Part shown: in pieces, positions 22,902 to 32,708 of the stretch
How the letters are laid out: each line of letters begins with the position of its first letter
Numbering within the stretch: position 1 is the stretch's first letter
Assembly: GCF_005239225.2 (NCBI RefSeq)
Contig: NC_133297.1
Location: forward strand, 18,588,147-18,652,146
Origin: Populus alba
Taxonomy: Eukaryota; Streptophyta; Magnoliopsida; Malpighiales; Salicaceae
Reading direction: 5' to 3'
DNA: 64,000 nt
Made by a program: the position numbers and the translations under genes
The notes under the pieces: generated by a model
Databases searched by the model: none
What the model saw: the letters and a program-made list of their open reading frames with translations, nothing else
What the model was told of the DNA's origin: nothing

Positions 22902-23945
22902 TGTCACACCCCCTCAAAAAATTTATAAAGGCGCGACATCGGCTGGCGATTTTCGTTGTGTTTTAAGGATTTGGTTCTTTGGAGTCGCCACCTAGTATTT
23001 GGTCACTAGGAACCCTAACTGGTCTTTCAGAGATTCTAAGGCAAGGGACTGGTTGCGTAAAGGGAAGGTACTAGCACCCCTAATACGCCCTACCTAAGGT
23101 AAGCTGCTTGGTGTTTGGTTTGCTCCATAGTCTATGGTGTTGGTGTCTTCTAAACCCGTCAATTTATTTTGGATAGAAATGTAAGGAGATTCCATGTGCT
23201 ATAAAAGCTCATTTTTCCTTTAGTATTTCAAAAGTCGGTGACTCGTAAATCGCAAGGAAAAGAAGAAAAAAAAACGAAGAAAATTTCACAGTTACATAAA
23301 AAACAATTTTTATTACTTTTCACGACTCGTAAACCGTGGAGAAAAAAAAATTAAAATTTTGAAATGTTCTCGATCACAACCAAAGCTTCTTTCAAACATG
23401 TGCGTTGATTTATTACTCCCGATAATATTTTGGATGTTCGTCCTTTTAAGGATTTCTTCATCCAAACATTAGCGGTGAACAATAACCACAACTTCTCCTC
23501 CCAAAATAAGATTTTTATAGTTTTTGGAATATTGGTCAATACCCTTTGGAGTTTTACAAACAGGTTGTAAAATCCACAAATACAAGAAAATGATTTGTGT
23601 TTAAGAAATCCATGTGAAAACACATTTTCAAAACTTCCAATATTTTTTTTTATATATAAAAAGAACATTCAAAACATGTTAGTGTATTGGCCGTATGCAT
23701 GAAAACAAAACATTTTTTTTTAGTAAATATTTTTTTTGACAAAAACCGGGTATTTTAATACCGAATTTGTATCTTGACAATATAAAAATACAAACCGGTA
23801 TTGACCCAAAATACAATAATAAAATTACAGAAAAATCACAAATTCTTTGAAATAATTCTTTTTGAAGATTTTTTATTTTTTTATTTTTTTTTTAGGGCTG
23901 ACCCATCGGGGCCCACATGGCTGGGCTGAACCCAGCAGGCCTCAT

Positions 23946-24071
23946 GTGAACAGTGAAATAAATATGATGTGAACAGTGAAATAGCATTTCACTGTTCACG
24001 TGAATTATATGTGATGTGAACAGTGAATTAACATTTCACTGTTCAAGTGAATTATATTTCACTTCAACAGT
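23946..24071. repeat. cluster of TGAACAGTGAAAT words in both orientations
   Basis: GTGAACAGTGAAAT occurs as direct copies (23946, 23970, and a variant near 24017) and as inverted ATTTCACTGTTCAC copies (about 23987, 24032). Each direct copy can pair with a neighbour. The same cluster is in the other LTR at about 33762-33890. Confidence 0.85.
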
Positions 24072-24595
24072 GAAATGCAAGGAAATGGTGCATGCACAGC
24101 GACGAAGGGGGTGCAAACCTGGTGGCAGAAATGATGTTGAAGACGATGGCGAACACTCCCAGTGATGCTGGTGGCGGTGGACAGGAAGCCAATGGGGGCT
24201 CACGATGGTTCTGACGGTGGCAGTGGTTGGGAAGCGCAACTGTTTTCTGCAGTATTTCTTCTTCTTTATGTAGACGCACGTACCTCTGTCTTCCTCCTTT
24301 TTGCTTATGTCTGGTTCTTCTCCTCTTGATCCCGGGTGTTTCCTTCTGTCAGCTGTTCATCCTTCTCTGTGTACAATGGTCTCCCCTCTCGGTCGTCCCC
24401 TCACTGTCTCATTGCTTTTTTTTGTTTTGTTTCCTCCTCCCTCTCTTCTCTGTCCGTTCCTTCTCCGGTTTCTTCTCTCTCTCTCTCTTCGAGTTCTCTC
24501 CTCCTCTCTCTCTTCGGTTTTCTTTGTTTTTTCTTTGGGTTCTTTTTTTTTCTTTTTTGTCTTCTTTCTCCTCCTCTTCTCTCTTTCGGTTCTCC

Positions 24596-24602
24596 ATTTA
24601 TA
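24596..24602 (-). promoter_or_regulatory. TATA box of the E3 LTR (3' copy)
   Basis: On the minus strand TTCTATAAATGGAGAACC precedes a GA-rich leader. It matches the E3 transcription direction. The functional 5' copy is at 34409-34415. Confidence 0.6.
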
Positions 24603-25610
24603 GAACCAGCGGGCGTGGCTTCACCGTGGAGCCAAGGAGCGGGTCGAGGAGCGGCTGTCGGGGAGCGGCTGTCCAGGCGGGCCTCCCTCGGCTTCGGCAG
24701 CGCGGCGGGTGGTCGGCCAGTGTCTTCTGTCGGTGGCCCACCGGCGTGGGGCCTCGGTCGGTGACAAGAGGGACCTGCAGAAAAATAAATAATGCAAACT
24801 TTTCCTTCTTCCCCGCTGTAATGTTCGGGGGAAGAAGAAAGTGAACAGTGCCGTTCAAAACGGCACCGTTCGGTCTTTTTTTTTCTTTGCATGAAACGGC
24901 GTCGTTTTGGATAAAACACGCCGTTCCATTTTAAAATAAAGGCGCCAGAACATTTCTTGAATCAGTCCTTAATCATCTGTGTTCAATTCAATTTCGTCCC
25001 TTCCAATTTCGGTCCGTCCCCATAGTTGGCCGCGTTTTCCACTTTGATCCTTGGCCTCTGATTTATGCAATTTAGCCCTCAATTGATCAATAAACTTCTA
25101 ATTTCTTCAATTAAGCCCCTGGATCAAATTCAAACAGCCCCCTCCATCTTTGCGCCTTCCCCAAATTGGTCCCTGGTTTCGGATTTTTACAATTAAGTCC
25201 CTAATTGGCCATTAAACTTCAATATTTATGCAATTAAGCTCCTGATTTGACTTAATAAAATCCTAAAAATTATAATTTGGGCCCAGAACTTAAATTTCTT
25301 CTAATTAAAGCCCAAATTGACTTAAAAATCAATTTTTCTTGCCATCAAATCTTCTATAAATTCAAAAAATCCAATTAAGTCCATAAACATTCAAATTTGG
25401 GCTTTTCTCCTCAAAATTCAAATTTTCTTATCCACCAGGGTCCTCATCCTTCAAGAATATATTGTCAAAAATTCAATCCTTGTATTTTTTAAATTCCTTG
25501 ACAAATTTTCTGACTGTTTTCTGAGCGCTTCTGCCTCCTGTTATTTTTTCTAAACTCTTTTGGCCATTTATTTTATTTTTCATGGGGACCCAAAAATGGG
25601 TTACAACAGA

Positions 25611-25622
25611 TGCCCCCTCTTT
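25611..25622 (-). other. E3 polypurine tract
   Basis: On the minus strand AAAGAGGGGGCA lies two bases before the 3' LTR start (TGTTGTAACC). This is where plus-strand DNA synthesis is primed, and it confirms that E3 reads on the minus strand. Confidence 0.75.
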
Positions 25623-25779
25623 ATAATACTTACGGAGCATGGGTTTTGCGCAGTAAGTGTTATAAAGATAAACCCACAACGGAACTCCCGAAACTGATCT
25701 GGTCGAAGCTTAATTGATCTGAAACCTTGTCTTTTGCAACAATCCTCTTTAGCCCAAAAAACTATGATCCAAATTTAGT

Positions 25780-27510
25780 CATCTCGAGATCCCTTCTGGC
25801 GATCTCCTTTAACCCCAAAAACTTGGAATCCCATCTGGCGATTCTTCTTAACCAAGGCTAAAATATAAAGTCCCTTCTGGCGACCTCCTTTGACCAATAT
25901 CGAAATGCGAGATCCCTTCTGGCGATCTCAACCAACTTGGAATCTCATCTGGCGATTCCTTTACTCACAACCAAATACAAAAATGCGTAATGGTCTCGTT
26001 GTATGGGTGACCTACCCAAGAAAAATGATGGTCTCATTATATGGGTGACCTACCCAGAAAAAAAAAATGAAGAATGGTCTCATTGTATGGGTGACCTACC
26101 CAGAAAAAAATGTTGGTCTCATTGTATGGGTGACAAACCCAAGAAAAATGCTGGTCTCATTGTATGGGTGACCGACCCAAGAAAAATGCTGGTCTCATTG
26201 TACGGGTGACGAACCCTAGTGCTGGTCTCATTGTACGGGTGACGAACCCTAGAAAAATGATGGTCTCATTGTATGGGTGACCGACCCAAGAAAAATAATG
26301 GTCTCATTGTATGGGTGACCTACCCAGAAAAATAATGGTCTCATTGTATGGGTGACCTACCCAGGGGGAAGAATTCTTAGTAAACTCCAATGCTTTTCTA
26401 AGAAATGGTTTCAATATGAGGTCCCTTCTGGCGACCTTCCTTGATGAATGTCGAAGTATGAGATCCCATCTGGCGATCTCCTTTAACTTGGAATCCCATC
26501 TGGCGATTCCTTTTATTCAAAGCTGAAATATGAGGTCCCTTCTGGCGACCTCCTTGGATGAATATCGAAATATGAGATCCCTTCTAGCGATCTCCTTTAA
26601 CCAACTTGGAATCCCATCTGGCGATTCCTTTTTTAACCAACATGAAATACGAGGCCCCATCTGGCGACCTCCAAATAGTGAAACACGAGATCCCTTCTGG
26701 CGATCTCCTTTAATCATCTTGGAATCCCATCTGGCGATTCCTTTTAACAAACATGGAATATGAGGTCCCATCTGGCGACCCCCAAAATAGTGAAATACGA
26801 GATCCCTTCTGGCGATCTCCTTTAATCATCTTGGAATCCCATCTGGCGATTCCTTTTAACAAACATGGAATATGAGGTTCCCATCTGGCGACCCCCCAAA
26901 ATAGTGAAATACGAGATCCCTTCTGGCGATCTCCATCAACTTGGAATCCCATCTGGCAATTCCTTTTATTAAAACATGAAATATGAGGTCCCTTCTGGCG
27001 AACCTTCATCGAAATACGAGATCCCTTCTGGCGATCTCAAACAACTTGGAATCCCATCTGGCGATTCCTTTTTATCAACATGAAATATGAGGTCCCATTG
27101 GCGACCTCCAAATAGTGAAATGCGAGATCCCTTCTGGCGATCTCCATCAACTTGGAATCCCATCTGGCAATTCCTTTTATTCAACATGAGATATGAGGTC
27201 CCTTCTGGCGACCTTCATCGAAATACGAGATCCCTTCTGGCGATCTCAAACAATTTGGAATCCCATCTGGCGATTCCCTTTTATCAAACATGAAATATGA
27301 GGTCCCATCTGGCGACCTCCAAATAGTGAAATGCGAGATCCCTTCTGGCGATCTCCATCAACTTGGAATCCCATCTGGCAATTCCTTTTATTCAAACATG
27401 AAATATGAGGTCCCTTCTGGCGACCTCCATTGATGAATATCAAAATATAAGATCCCTTCTGGCGATCTCAAACAACTTGGAATCCCATTTGGCGATTCCT
27501 TTTTACCGAA
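25780..27510. repeat. hairpin repeat array with covarying stems (E3 3' region)
   Basis: About 35 units share the loop CCYTCTGGC or CCATCTGGC between 6-base inverted arms. Three arm types alternate: GAGATC/GATCTC, GGAATC/GATTCC and GAGGTC/GACCTC. Together they build a unit of about 110 bp (clear from 26418 to 27500; five looser units at 25780-25950). When one arm changes, the other changes to match, so every type still pairs. The array lies between the coding region and the 3' LTR, where Tat elements often carry tandem repeats. A different array (25998-26365) interrupts it. Confidence 0.9.
25998..26365. repeat. GGTCTCATTGTATGGGTGACC tandem array
   Basis: About nine units of 38-48 bp: GGTCTCATTGTAYGGGTGAC followed by CTACCC, CGACCC, AAACCC or GAACCC and an A-rich spacer. 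GGGT and ACCC arms are constant around a five-base loop that varies (GACCT, GACCG, GACAA, GACGA). It lies inside the 3' region of E3. Confidence 0.9.
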
Positions 27511-27512
27511 TG

Positions 27513-27797
27513 CTATCGATGTCGTTCTTCTTGCTGGCAGGGTTTGAGAATCCTTATCTTCTCTTCTTGTTGTTCTAGAATCAACTCAATGATTCTTTCT
27601 TCGTCCATAATCTTGTTGGAATGCACTAAGATCTCCTCCTGTAACGATCCAAAAAAAACATACATGCAATGATTTATGATTAGATGCAATGCATGCATTC
27701 GTACCTGGTTTTGAAACATAGGCCCCATCCTCATCTTCTTGTTCGTGAGACTGCCTCTCAACATGAGCTTGCTTTTGAAATCGTATGCTGGATTCAT
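27513..27797 (-). CDS. small E3 3'-region ORF, possibly spliced
   Basis: A 94-codon minus-strand frame lies downstream of integrase in E3. Within it, CAG followed by GTACGAATGC (near 27702) and TTGGATCGTTACAG (near 27637) form an intron-like 66-bp segment. Because 66 is a multiple of three, the frame is open with or without splicing. The spliced product would join GPMFQNQ to EEILVHSNKIMDEERIIEL, a charged, helix-prone tail (LEQQEEKIRIL). I do not recognise the protein. Additional ORFs 3' of pol are known in some Tat elements. It may be a real accessory protein or an accident. Confidence 0.4.
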   Translation of the reverse strand: MNPAYDFKSKLMLRGSLTNKKMRMGPMFQNQVRMHALHLIINHCMYVFFGSLQEEILVHSNKIMDEERIIELILEQQEEKIRILKPCQQEERHR

Positions 27798-28199
27798 CTC
27801 TCGTGTTGCCTCCTATCATATCTTGGGGAAGAAGTCTTCGACTTTTTTACAAGTAGCCCCTTTTTTCTCCAAATTTACGACTTGTCCTTGCCTCTTTGTC
27901 ATGCTTTTGTTAAATGCTTTATCTTTTTCAAATCTACGGGCCCTCATCCCGTTTTGAAAACATGTAAAACCTTTCAGGAAATAATCTTTTATTGCCCCCA
28001 GTGTGGAGTGCAACTATATGTCAAGAAGATTTGATTTGGTGCTCTCCAATTGATGGAGTCATCTCCTTAGTCATGTGTAAAAAGTTCTTTTAAGTAAAAG
28101 ATTTCAAATGCTATGAGATCATATGTTTTATATATATATATATATATAAAAAAGGCTCTTTACAAAGAGAATTCATGGTCAGACTTTAATTTTGTTGAT
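27798..28199. other. E3 sequence between integrase and the 3' ORF
   Basis: No credible protein. Minus-strand frames here are short. A short TA run lies at 28131-28148. Confidence 0.4.
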
Positions 28200-29106
28200 T
28201 GGGAAATTACGAAATACATCAAGCGTAATATTTCCTTATAGAGTCAGAATTCACGGGCCTAAATAGATCTTCTCCATCCATTCTAGATAACAATTAAAGC
28301 TTCTCCCAAAAATGCTTTTTGTACCACTAAAGGGCCTCATTGTTTGGCGTCCATTTACTCTGACCTTCTCCTGGTAAAAGACAACATTTTCTTCAATATA
28401 AGATCTCCTTCGTGGGACCCTCAAGGTCGAATCCTCTTGTTGTATGATTTGGCCATCCTTCTTTGATAAAGTTGATGATGACAGATTGCGGCTATCCTCT
28501 TTTCACTTATCAGATTCAACTGTTCACATTTAACCTTGTCCCATTCTAACTCTTCTAGCTCAAAGTCTATCAATACTCTTAATGAGGGGATTTCAACTTC
28601 TAAAGGTATTACCGCCTCCATTTCATATACCAACGTATACAGGGTGACTCTTATTGAGGTTCGGATTGCAGTGGGGTACGTGTGAAGGGCAAATGACAAC
28701 ATCTCATACCAATCTTTGTAAGTGAATACCATTTTCTAAATAATCTTCTTGATATTTTTGTTAGAAGCTTCTACCGCACTATTCATCTTTGGCTTGTATG
28801 GCGAGGAATTGGCATACTTGATTTTTTCATTTAGCGCAGAGTTCTATTATCATCTTGCTATTGAAGTTCTGGCATTATTAATTTTTCTAGTGGACCATAT
28901 CGATGGATCAAATATCTTTCCATAAATTTCTTCACCACTTTTTTCACGTCATCGAAACATCTCAACAAAGTTTTGTCAAATGATTTCTTATACAAAGTTT
29001 CCCCATCAAGATAGAAATCCATTGCCAACCTCCTCAACGTCTTCTTGTTGATTTTTGGATGCCCCCATGGGATATGTATGGTTTTGGATGAAATTCTTGA
29101 TATCAT
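28200..29106 (-). pseudogene. pol: E3 integrase, internally deleted
   Basis: Read on the minus strand. The 29106-28858 part gives RTLRRL-type wording (KINKKTLRRLAMDFYLDGETLYKKS, TLLRCFDDV) from the region before the integrase zinc finger. It then jumps to VKKFMERYLIHRYGPLEKLI from inside the catalytic core, so the zinc finger and the first catalytic Asp region are missing. 28732-28421 carries the later core and C-terminal wording (YKDWYEMLSFALHTYPTAIRTS, TLVYEMEAVIPLEVEIPSLRVL, QLYQRRMAKSYNKRIRP). Up to about 28200 the EGDLILKKML-type C-terminal domain is readable through frameshifts and stops. The wording matches Tat-lineage integrases. Inactive. Confidence 0.8.
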
Positions 29107-29199
29107 AGTACCAAGGGTTTCCGTCTATTTCTCTTTCAAACTGAGCAACAGTGAGCTAAGTTATTTCTTATATCAATGTGTATTGGTTGTACCTTGTGC

Positions 29200-29782
29200 C
29201 CAAAGTCTATTCTAGCCATAGAAGCTGGCGTGACCAAAACATCAAAATGGTTTCATTCCCTTCCTAGATGGGTGAACTTTATTTCCTCAAATTCTCTAGC
29301 CCATATAGACAAGTATTCTTGGCAAGGTCTCAACTTCTCGTCCTTGGTTTGCCCTTTTCCTTTCACTTGACAAATAATCAAAATCGAGTCTCCAATACAC
29401 ATCTATCTTTCTGATGGTTAGCTCTAATGCAACCTCTAAAATCGAGAATGCAAGCTTTAAACTCAGTTGTGTTGTTAGTGTATCCCAAATTGCGACTTAA
29501 CTAAAACCGGATACTGTTTCTTATTAGGAAAGATTAGCACTGCCCCCACTCTATTACCACAACACCCTCAAAGTACATAATCCAACAATCTGATTTCCCT
29601 TACTCGACTGAAAGCATATTTTTATCCAAAAAATTAAATCTTAACAGCCCATAAACTTTCACAACATGGTCAACTAGGTGATTGGCGATGACATTCATGG
29701 CTTTCCTTGTCATATATACTATGTTGTACTCAGCTAGTAGAACTTGCCATTTTTCAATTCAACTCGATAGATAGGGGTGGAT
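29200..29782 (-). pseudogene. pol: E3 RNase H regions (pol and Tat-type additional RNase H), degraded
   Basis: On the minus strand, WQVLLAEYNIVYMTRKAMNVIANHL (about 29752-29675) ends the first RNase H. MYFEGVVV (near 29580), NNTTEFKACILDFRGCI and KFTHLGRE-like pieces follow with several stops and shifts. They resemble the extra archaeal-type RNase H between pol and integrase that marks the Tat/Ogre lineage. Its first catalytic Asp (MYFDG) reads Glu here. Confidence 0.65.
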
Positions 29783-30290
29783 TTAGTAGGTATTGCTTGA
29801 TTTTCGTGAAAGCTTCTTCACATTCTTATTCCAAATTCCAAGATTCTTCCTCCTTAACAATTTGAAGATGAGGTCATAAGTCGTGGTTAATTGGGATATA
29901 AATTGAGCAATGTAATTCAAACTTCCCAAGAACCTCCTTACATCCTTCTTAGTCTTGGGAGTTGGCATAGGTTGAATAGCCTTTACTTAATCAGGGTCCA
30001 CTTCTATCCCTTTGTCACTCATCATAAATTCCAACAACTTCCTAGATTTCACCCCGAATGAACACCTTGCATGGTTAAGCCTCAACTTGTACTTTCTTAG
30101 TCTTTCAACTAATTCCTTCAATATTTGGTCATGATTCTCTCCCTCTCTAGGTCATGTCATCCACGTATACTTTAATCTCTTTTGCATCATGTTGTGAAAT
30201 AAAGTTACCCTGGCACTTTGGTAGGTGCCCCCAACTTTCTTTAACCCAAACGGCATGACCTTGTAGCGGGTTTCCAAGTTTGTTCATGTT
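29783..30290 (-). pseudogene. pol: E3 reverse transcriptase, C-terminal part only
   Basis: Minus strand, beginning near 30262 with YKVMPFGLKKVGGTYQ, then the catalytic box VYVDDM (30170-30153), intact. The frame breaks just after it and resumes with ILKELVERLRKYKLRLNHARCSFGV, DKGIEVDPD, a stop, and IQPMPTPKTKKDVRRFLGSLNYIAQFISQLT. Everything N-terminal to MPFGL is absent: at about 30270 the homology ends abruptly in unrelated leader-like sequence. Gag, protease and the RT fingers were therefore deleted. Confidence 0.8.
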
Positions 30291-31050
30291 GTTCGTTTTT
30301 GTGAATCCCCTAATGTTATTTTCCTACCATTCTTCCTCTTCTACAACTAATATGGATTCTTTAAAGTCCGGCCATTCATTCTCAGTGTAAAGTGCAGGTG
30401 TAGTTATGGAAGATTCGTTTTGAAAAGAAAAATGATGTGTAAAAACACCAAGATGAACTTTTGAAAAGGCATTTGGAACCTCGATTTAAAAAGTTGAAAA
30501 AGGAAAACAACACAATATCATGATCAAACAAGCATTGTTGATTAAATCACCAAATGAAGCTTCTTGGGTCTCCCAATTCTAGAACATCTCTCCCTTTATG
30601 AATGCAAAAAGATATTATGGAGCATACATCCTAAGGATAGGCTCTAGTTCCTTTATGTGAGACATTGGGTAGGTTTACTACTGGGTCTCTAAAAAGGGTC
30701 TCTTGCTGTTCCAGTGATCACCCTCGTAAAGGCGATATGGAGGTCCAGCAGATAGTGGGATGGCACGTGTACCAATCACAATCAGTCTAAACACTCAGCA
30801 AAGAGTTGGGGTTTACACAAACTTAAACCTTGACTCAAGTCATAAGGCAAGCTGCTAGTCCCCCACTTAACCTTAAAGTTACAGGTGTGTGCCCTCATAA
30901 TATAATAACAATAATAAAGTGATGCATGACCATGCCATGTACGATAGAATGTAAAGATGTATGCTAAAGCTTTTAAACAAAGCATCGTAAGAAAACAAAA
31001 ACCAATAACACATAGCCTAAACAAACAAAAAATCAAGCTTAGTCCAAGGG
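30291..31050 (-). other. E3 5' untranslated leader
   Basis: Non-coding sequence between the PBS and the RT remnant. The 108-codon frame at 30782-31108 overlaps the PBS and has no known motif; I treat it as accidental. Confidence 0.5.
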
Positions 31051-31068
31051 TCCCCAGTGGAGTCGCCA
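31051..31068 (-). other. E3 primer-binding site
   Basis: On the minus strand TGGCGACTCCACTGGGGA follows a GAAT spacer. It resembles the tRNA-Arg-type site reported for Tat/Ogre elements; I cannot align it to a tRNA here. It should sit within a few bases of the 5' LTR end (GGTGTGACA), but that LTR end is 1.64 kb away at 32709. Confidence 0.7.
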
Positions 31069-31073
31069 TTCTG

Positions 31074-32708
31074 TAATTAAAGATTACGACTATATTATAG
31101 ATTATCATTTAAGAAAAGCAAATGTAGTCGTGAATGCTCTCAACCGTAAAGACAAGGCAATTAGGGATGGACTAGCGATTTGGAATGAAAAAACCATGAG
31201 TGAGCTAAAGAGATTAGGGGCAGTATTAAATGTGAGTACGGAAGGATCCTTAATGACTCAATTAAGGGTGAAGTCAGGATCTCGAGAGCAAATATTAGAG
31301 GCACAATAGCTTGATGATGAAGTGTCAAAAGTAAGAATCATACTGGAATCGAGGGGTGAAACTCTTTTTTGAATGGGTGATGATGGAATAATGATGTTAC
31401 GGTGACGTATGTATGTGCTTGATAACAAAGCCCTTAAACAAAGGTTACTACGAAAGGCCCGTGAGTCTAAGTTCATTGTACATCCAGGTAGTACTAAGAT
31501 GTACCAGAATCTGAAATAGTACTACTCATGGCCAAATATGAGAAAAGAAGTGGCTGGTTACGTGGCAAAATATAGTATTTGCCAACAAGTAAAAGTAGAA
31601 CACCGAAAACTGACAGGGCTATTACTGTAAACCCCAAGAAAAATAAATAAATAAAAGTGAAGAAATTCATGCATATGGTTAAATAAAAAACCAAAATTCA
31701 GAAATTTTTGAATATGAATTTCCGGTTGAAATAATTCGAGATATTATAATGAACCTAGTACCGTTGAGGGTTGAATTTAATTGAAGAGAAAAAAAAATAC
31801 ACTTAAAGGAAAAAGGGGGCCTAAATGCAAATATGGAAAAATATAGAGTATAAATATTCTCTCCTCACCAAAACAAAATCTGTAGGAACCATAAGGAGAG
31901 AAGATAGGGAGTTTTATACCCATTCTTGAGAAATCAAGAGATAAACATTAACATTTCAAGAACCCATCCAAGATTTAGAGCTTGTAGATGGGATAAACAC
32001 TTGAGAGCAAAGGATTTTCTAAGAAATTGAACAAGAAGAAAAGAAAGGAGGAGTTGAAAATCTTCAACTGGTTGAAGATCAATATCTTAATTTGTATCAG
32101 GTAAGGTATTCTAAACATGATATTAAAAAAAAAATCATTTTTAAATTCGATAAAGAATTAATTCCTTGATATTGAAACATAGGTTAGGGTTCTTACACAT
32201 AAAATTGGGGAAAAAATACTTATTGTTAAGATTAAGTTAATTTATGTGTGTGGTATGTAGTTTATGAAAGTATTGTGTGAAGGGGAGGGGGAGACAATTC
32301 TGGACAGACTTGTCTTCTGACTTTTGGTGAGATTTTGGATAGGAGGATGAGGGAATTAGGATTGGATTCCTCATAGAAATTGTAGATTTGAATGTTAGCT
32401 AACCAAGCAAACTGGTCTTGGTCAATTTAGAGATGTAGAACTCCAGTTATTGGTTACCAACCGAAACTGAGTTGTGACTGATTATGTAGGGCAGTAGGAC
32501 TGATTAGTTGATGAGCAATTTTGACTATCTTGGAGGCAGAAACTGGGTTCTCCTTGCTTAGAGAACTGGTAGCCTCGTGTCTTAGCTTTCTAACGAGATC
32601 AATCTCACTTAAAATGGAGTTTTAGAACTTTAGATATAGTTAAAAATCTGATGAGTGTTCATACAGTAACAGTTCAAAGTTAGACAGTAACAGTTGGAAA
32701 TTGGACAG
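31074..32708 (+). repeat. copy of E3's left flank (21269-22901) inside E3
   Basis: This 1635-bp stretch repeats 21269-22901 with only a few single-base indels. It includes the end of E1 (31074-31625) and the first part of the E2 LTR (31626-32708), with the junction between them in the same place. It is therefore a copy of the genomic flank, not E3 sequence. Together with the following LTR it makes a 4.35-kb near-identical duplication (21269-25610 and 31074-35425). Confidence 0.9.

Larger units (their letters stand above)
22902..25608 (-). mobile_element. E3 3' LTR (2707 bp)
   Basis: Bounded by TGTCACACC at 22902 and GGGTTACAACA at 25608; on the minus strand this is TGTTGTAACCC...GGTGTGACA. 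It contains the GTGAACAGTGAAAT inverted-repeat cluster (23946-24071) and a TATA box on the minus strand at 24596-24602. A long CT-rich tract (24400-24600) lies downstream of the TATA on the transcribed strand, as GA-rich leader. Open frames of 100-205 codons within 24227-24919 come from this biased tract and are not genes. Confidence 0.85.

Noticed and set aside
24227..24919. Long open frames on both strands (up to 205 codons), also at 34042-34768
   Set aside because: They lie in a CT/GA-biased tract of the E3 LTR, are open in several frames at once, differ between the two LTR copies by tract length and have no domain signature.
21269..25610. The 4.35-kb duplication as a pair of 4.35-kb LTRs
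   Set aside because: The first 1.63 kb spans an E1/E2 junction, has no TG start and no matching target duplication. The true LTR ends are TGTCACACC...TTACAACA with GACAG on both outer sides.
25998..27510. CRISPR-like array
   Set aside because: Units are imperfect, spacers are not unique and the context is a plant retrotransposon 3' region.
30782..31108. 108-codon minus-strand ORF in the E3 leader as a gene
   Set aside because: It overlaps the primer-binding site and has no recognisable motif.
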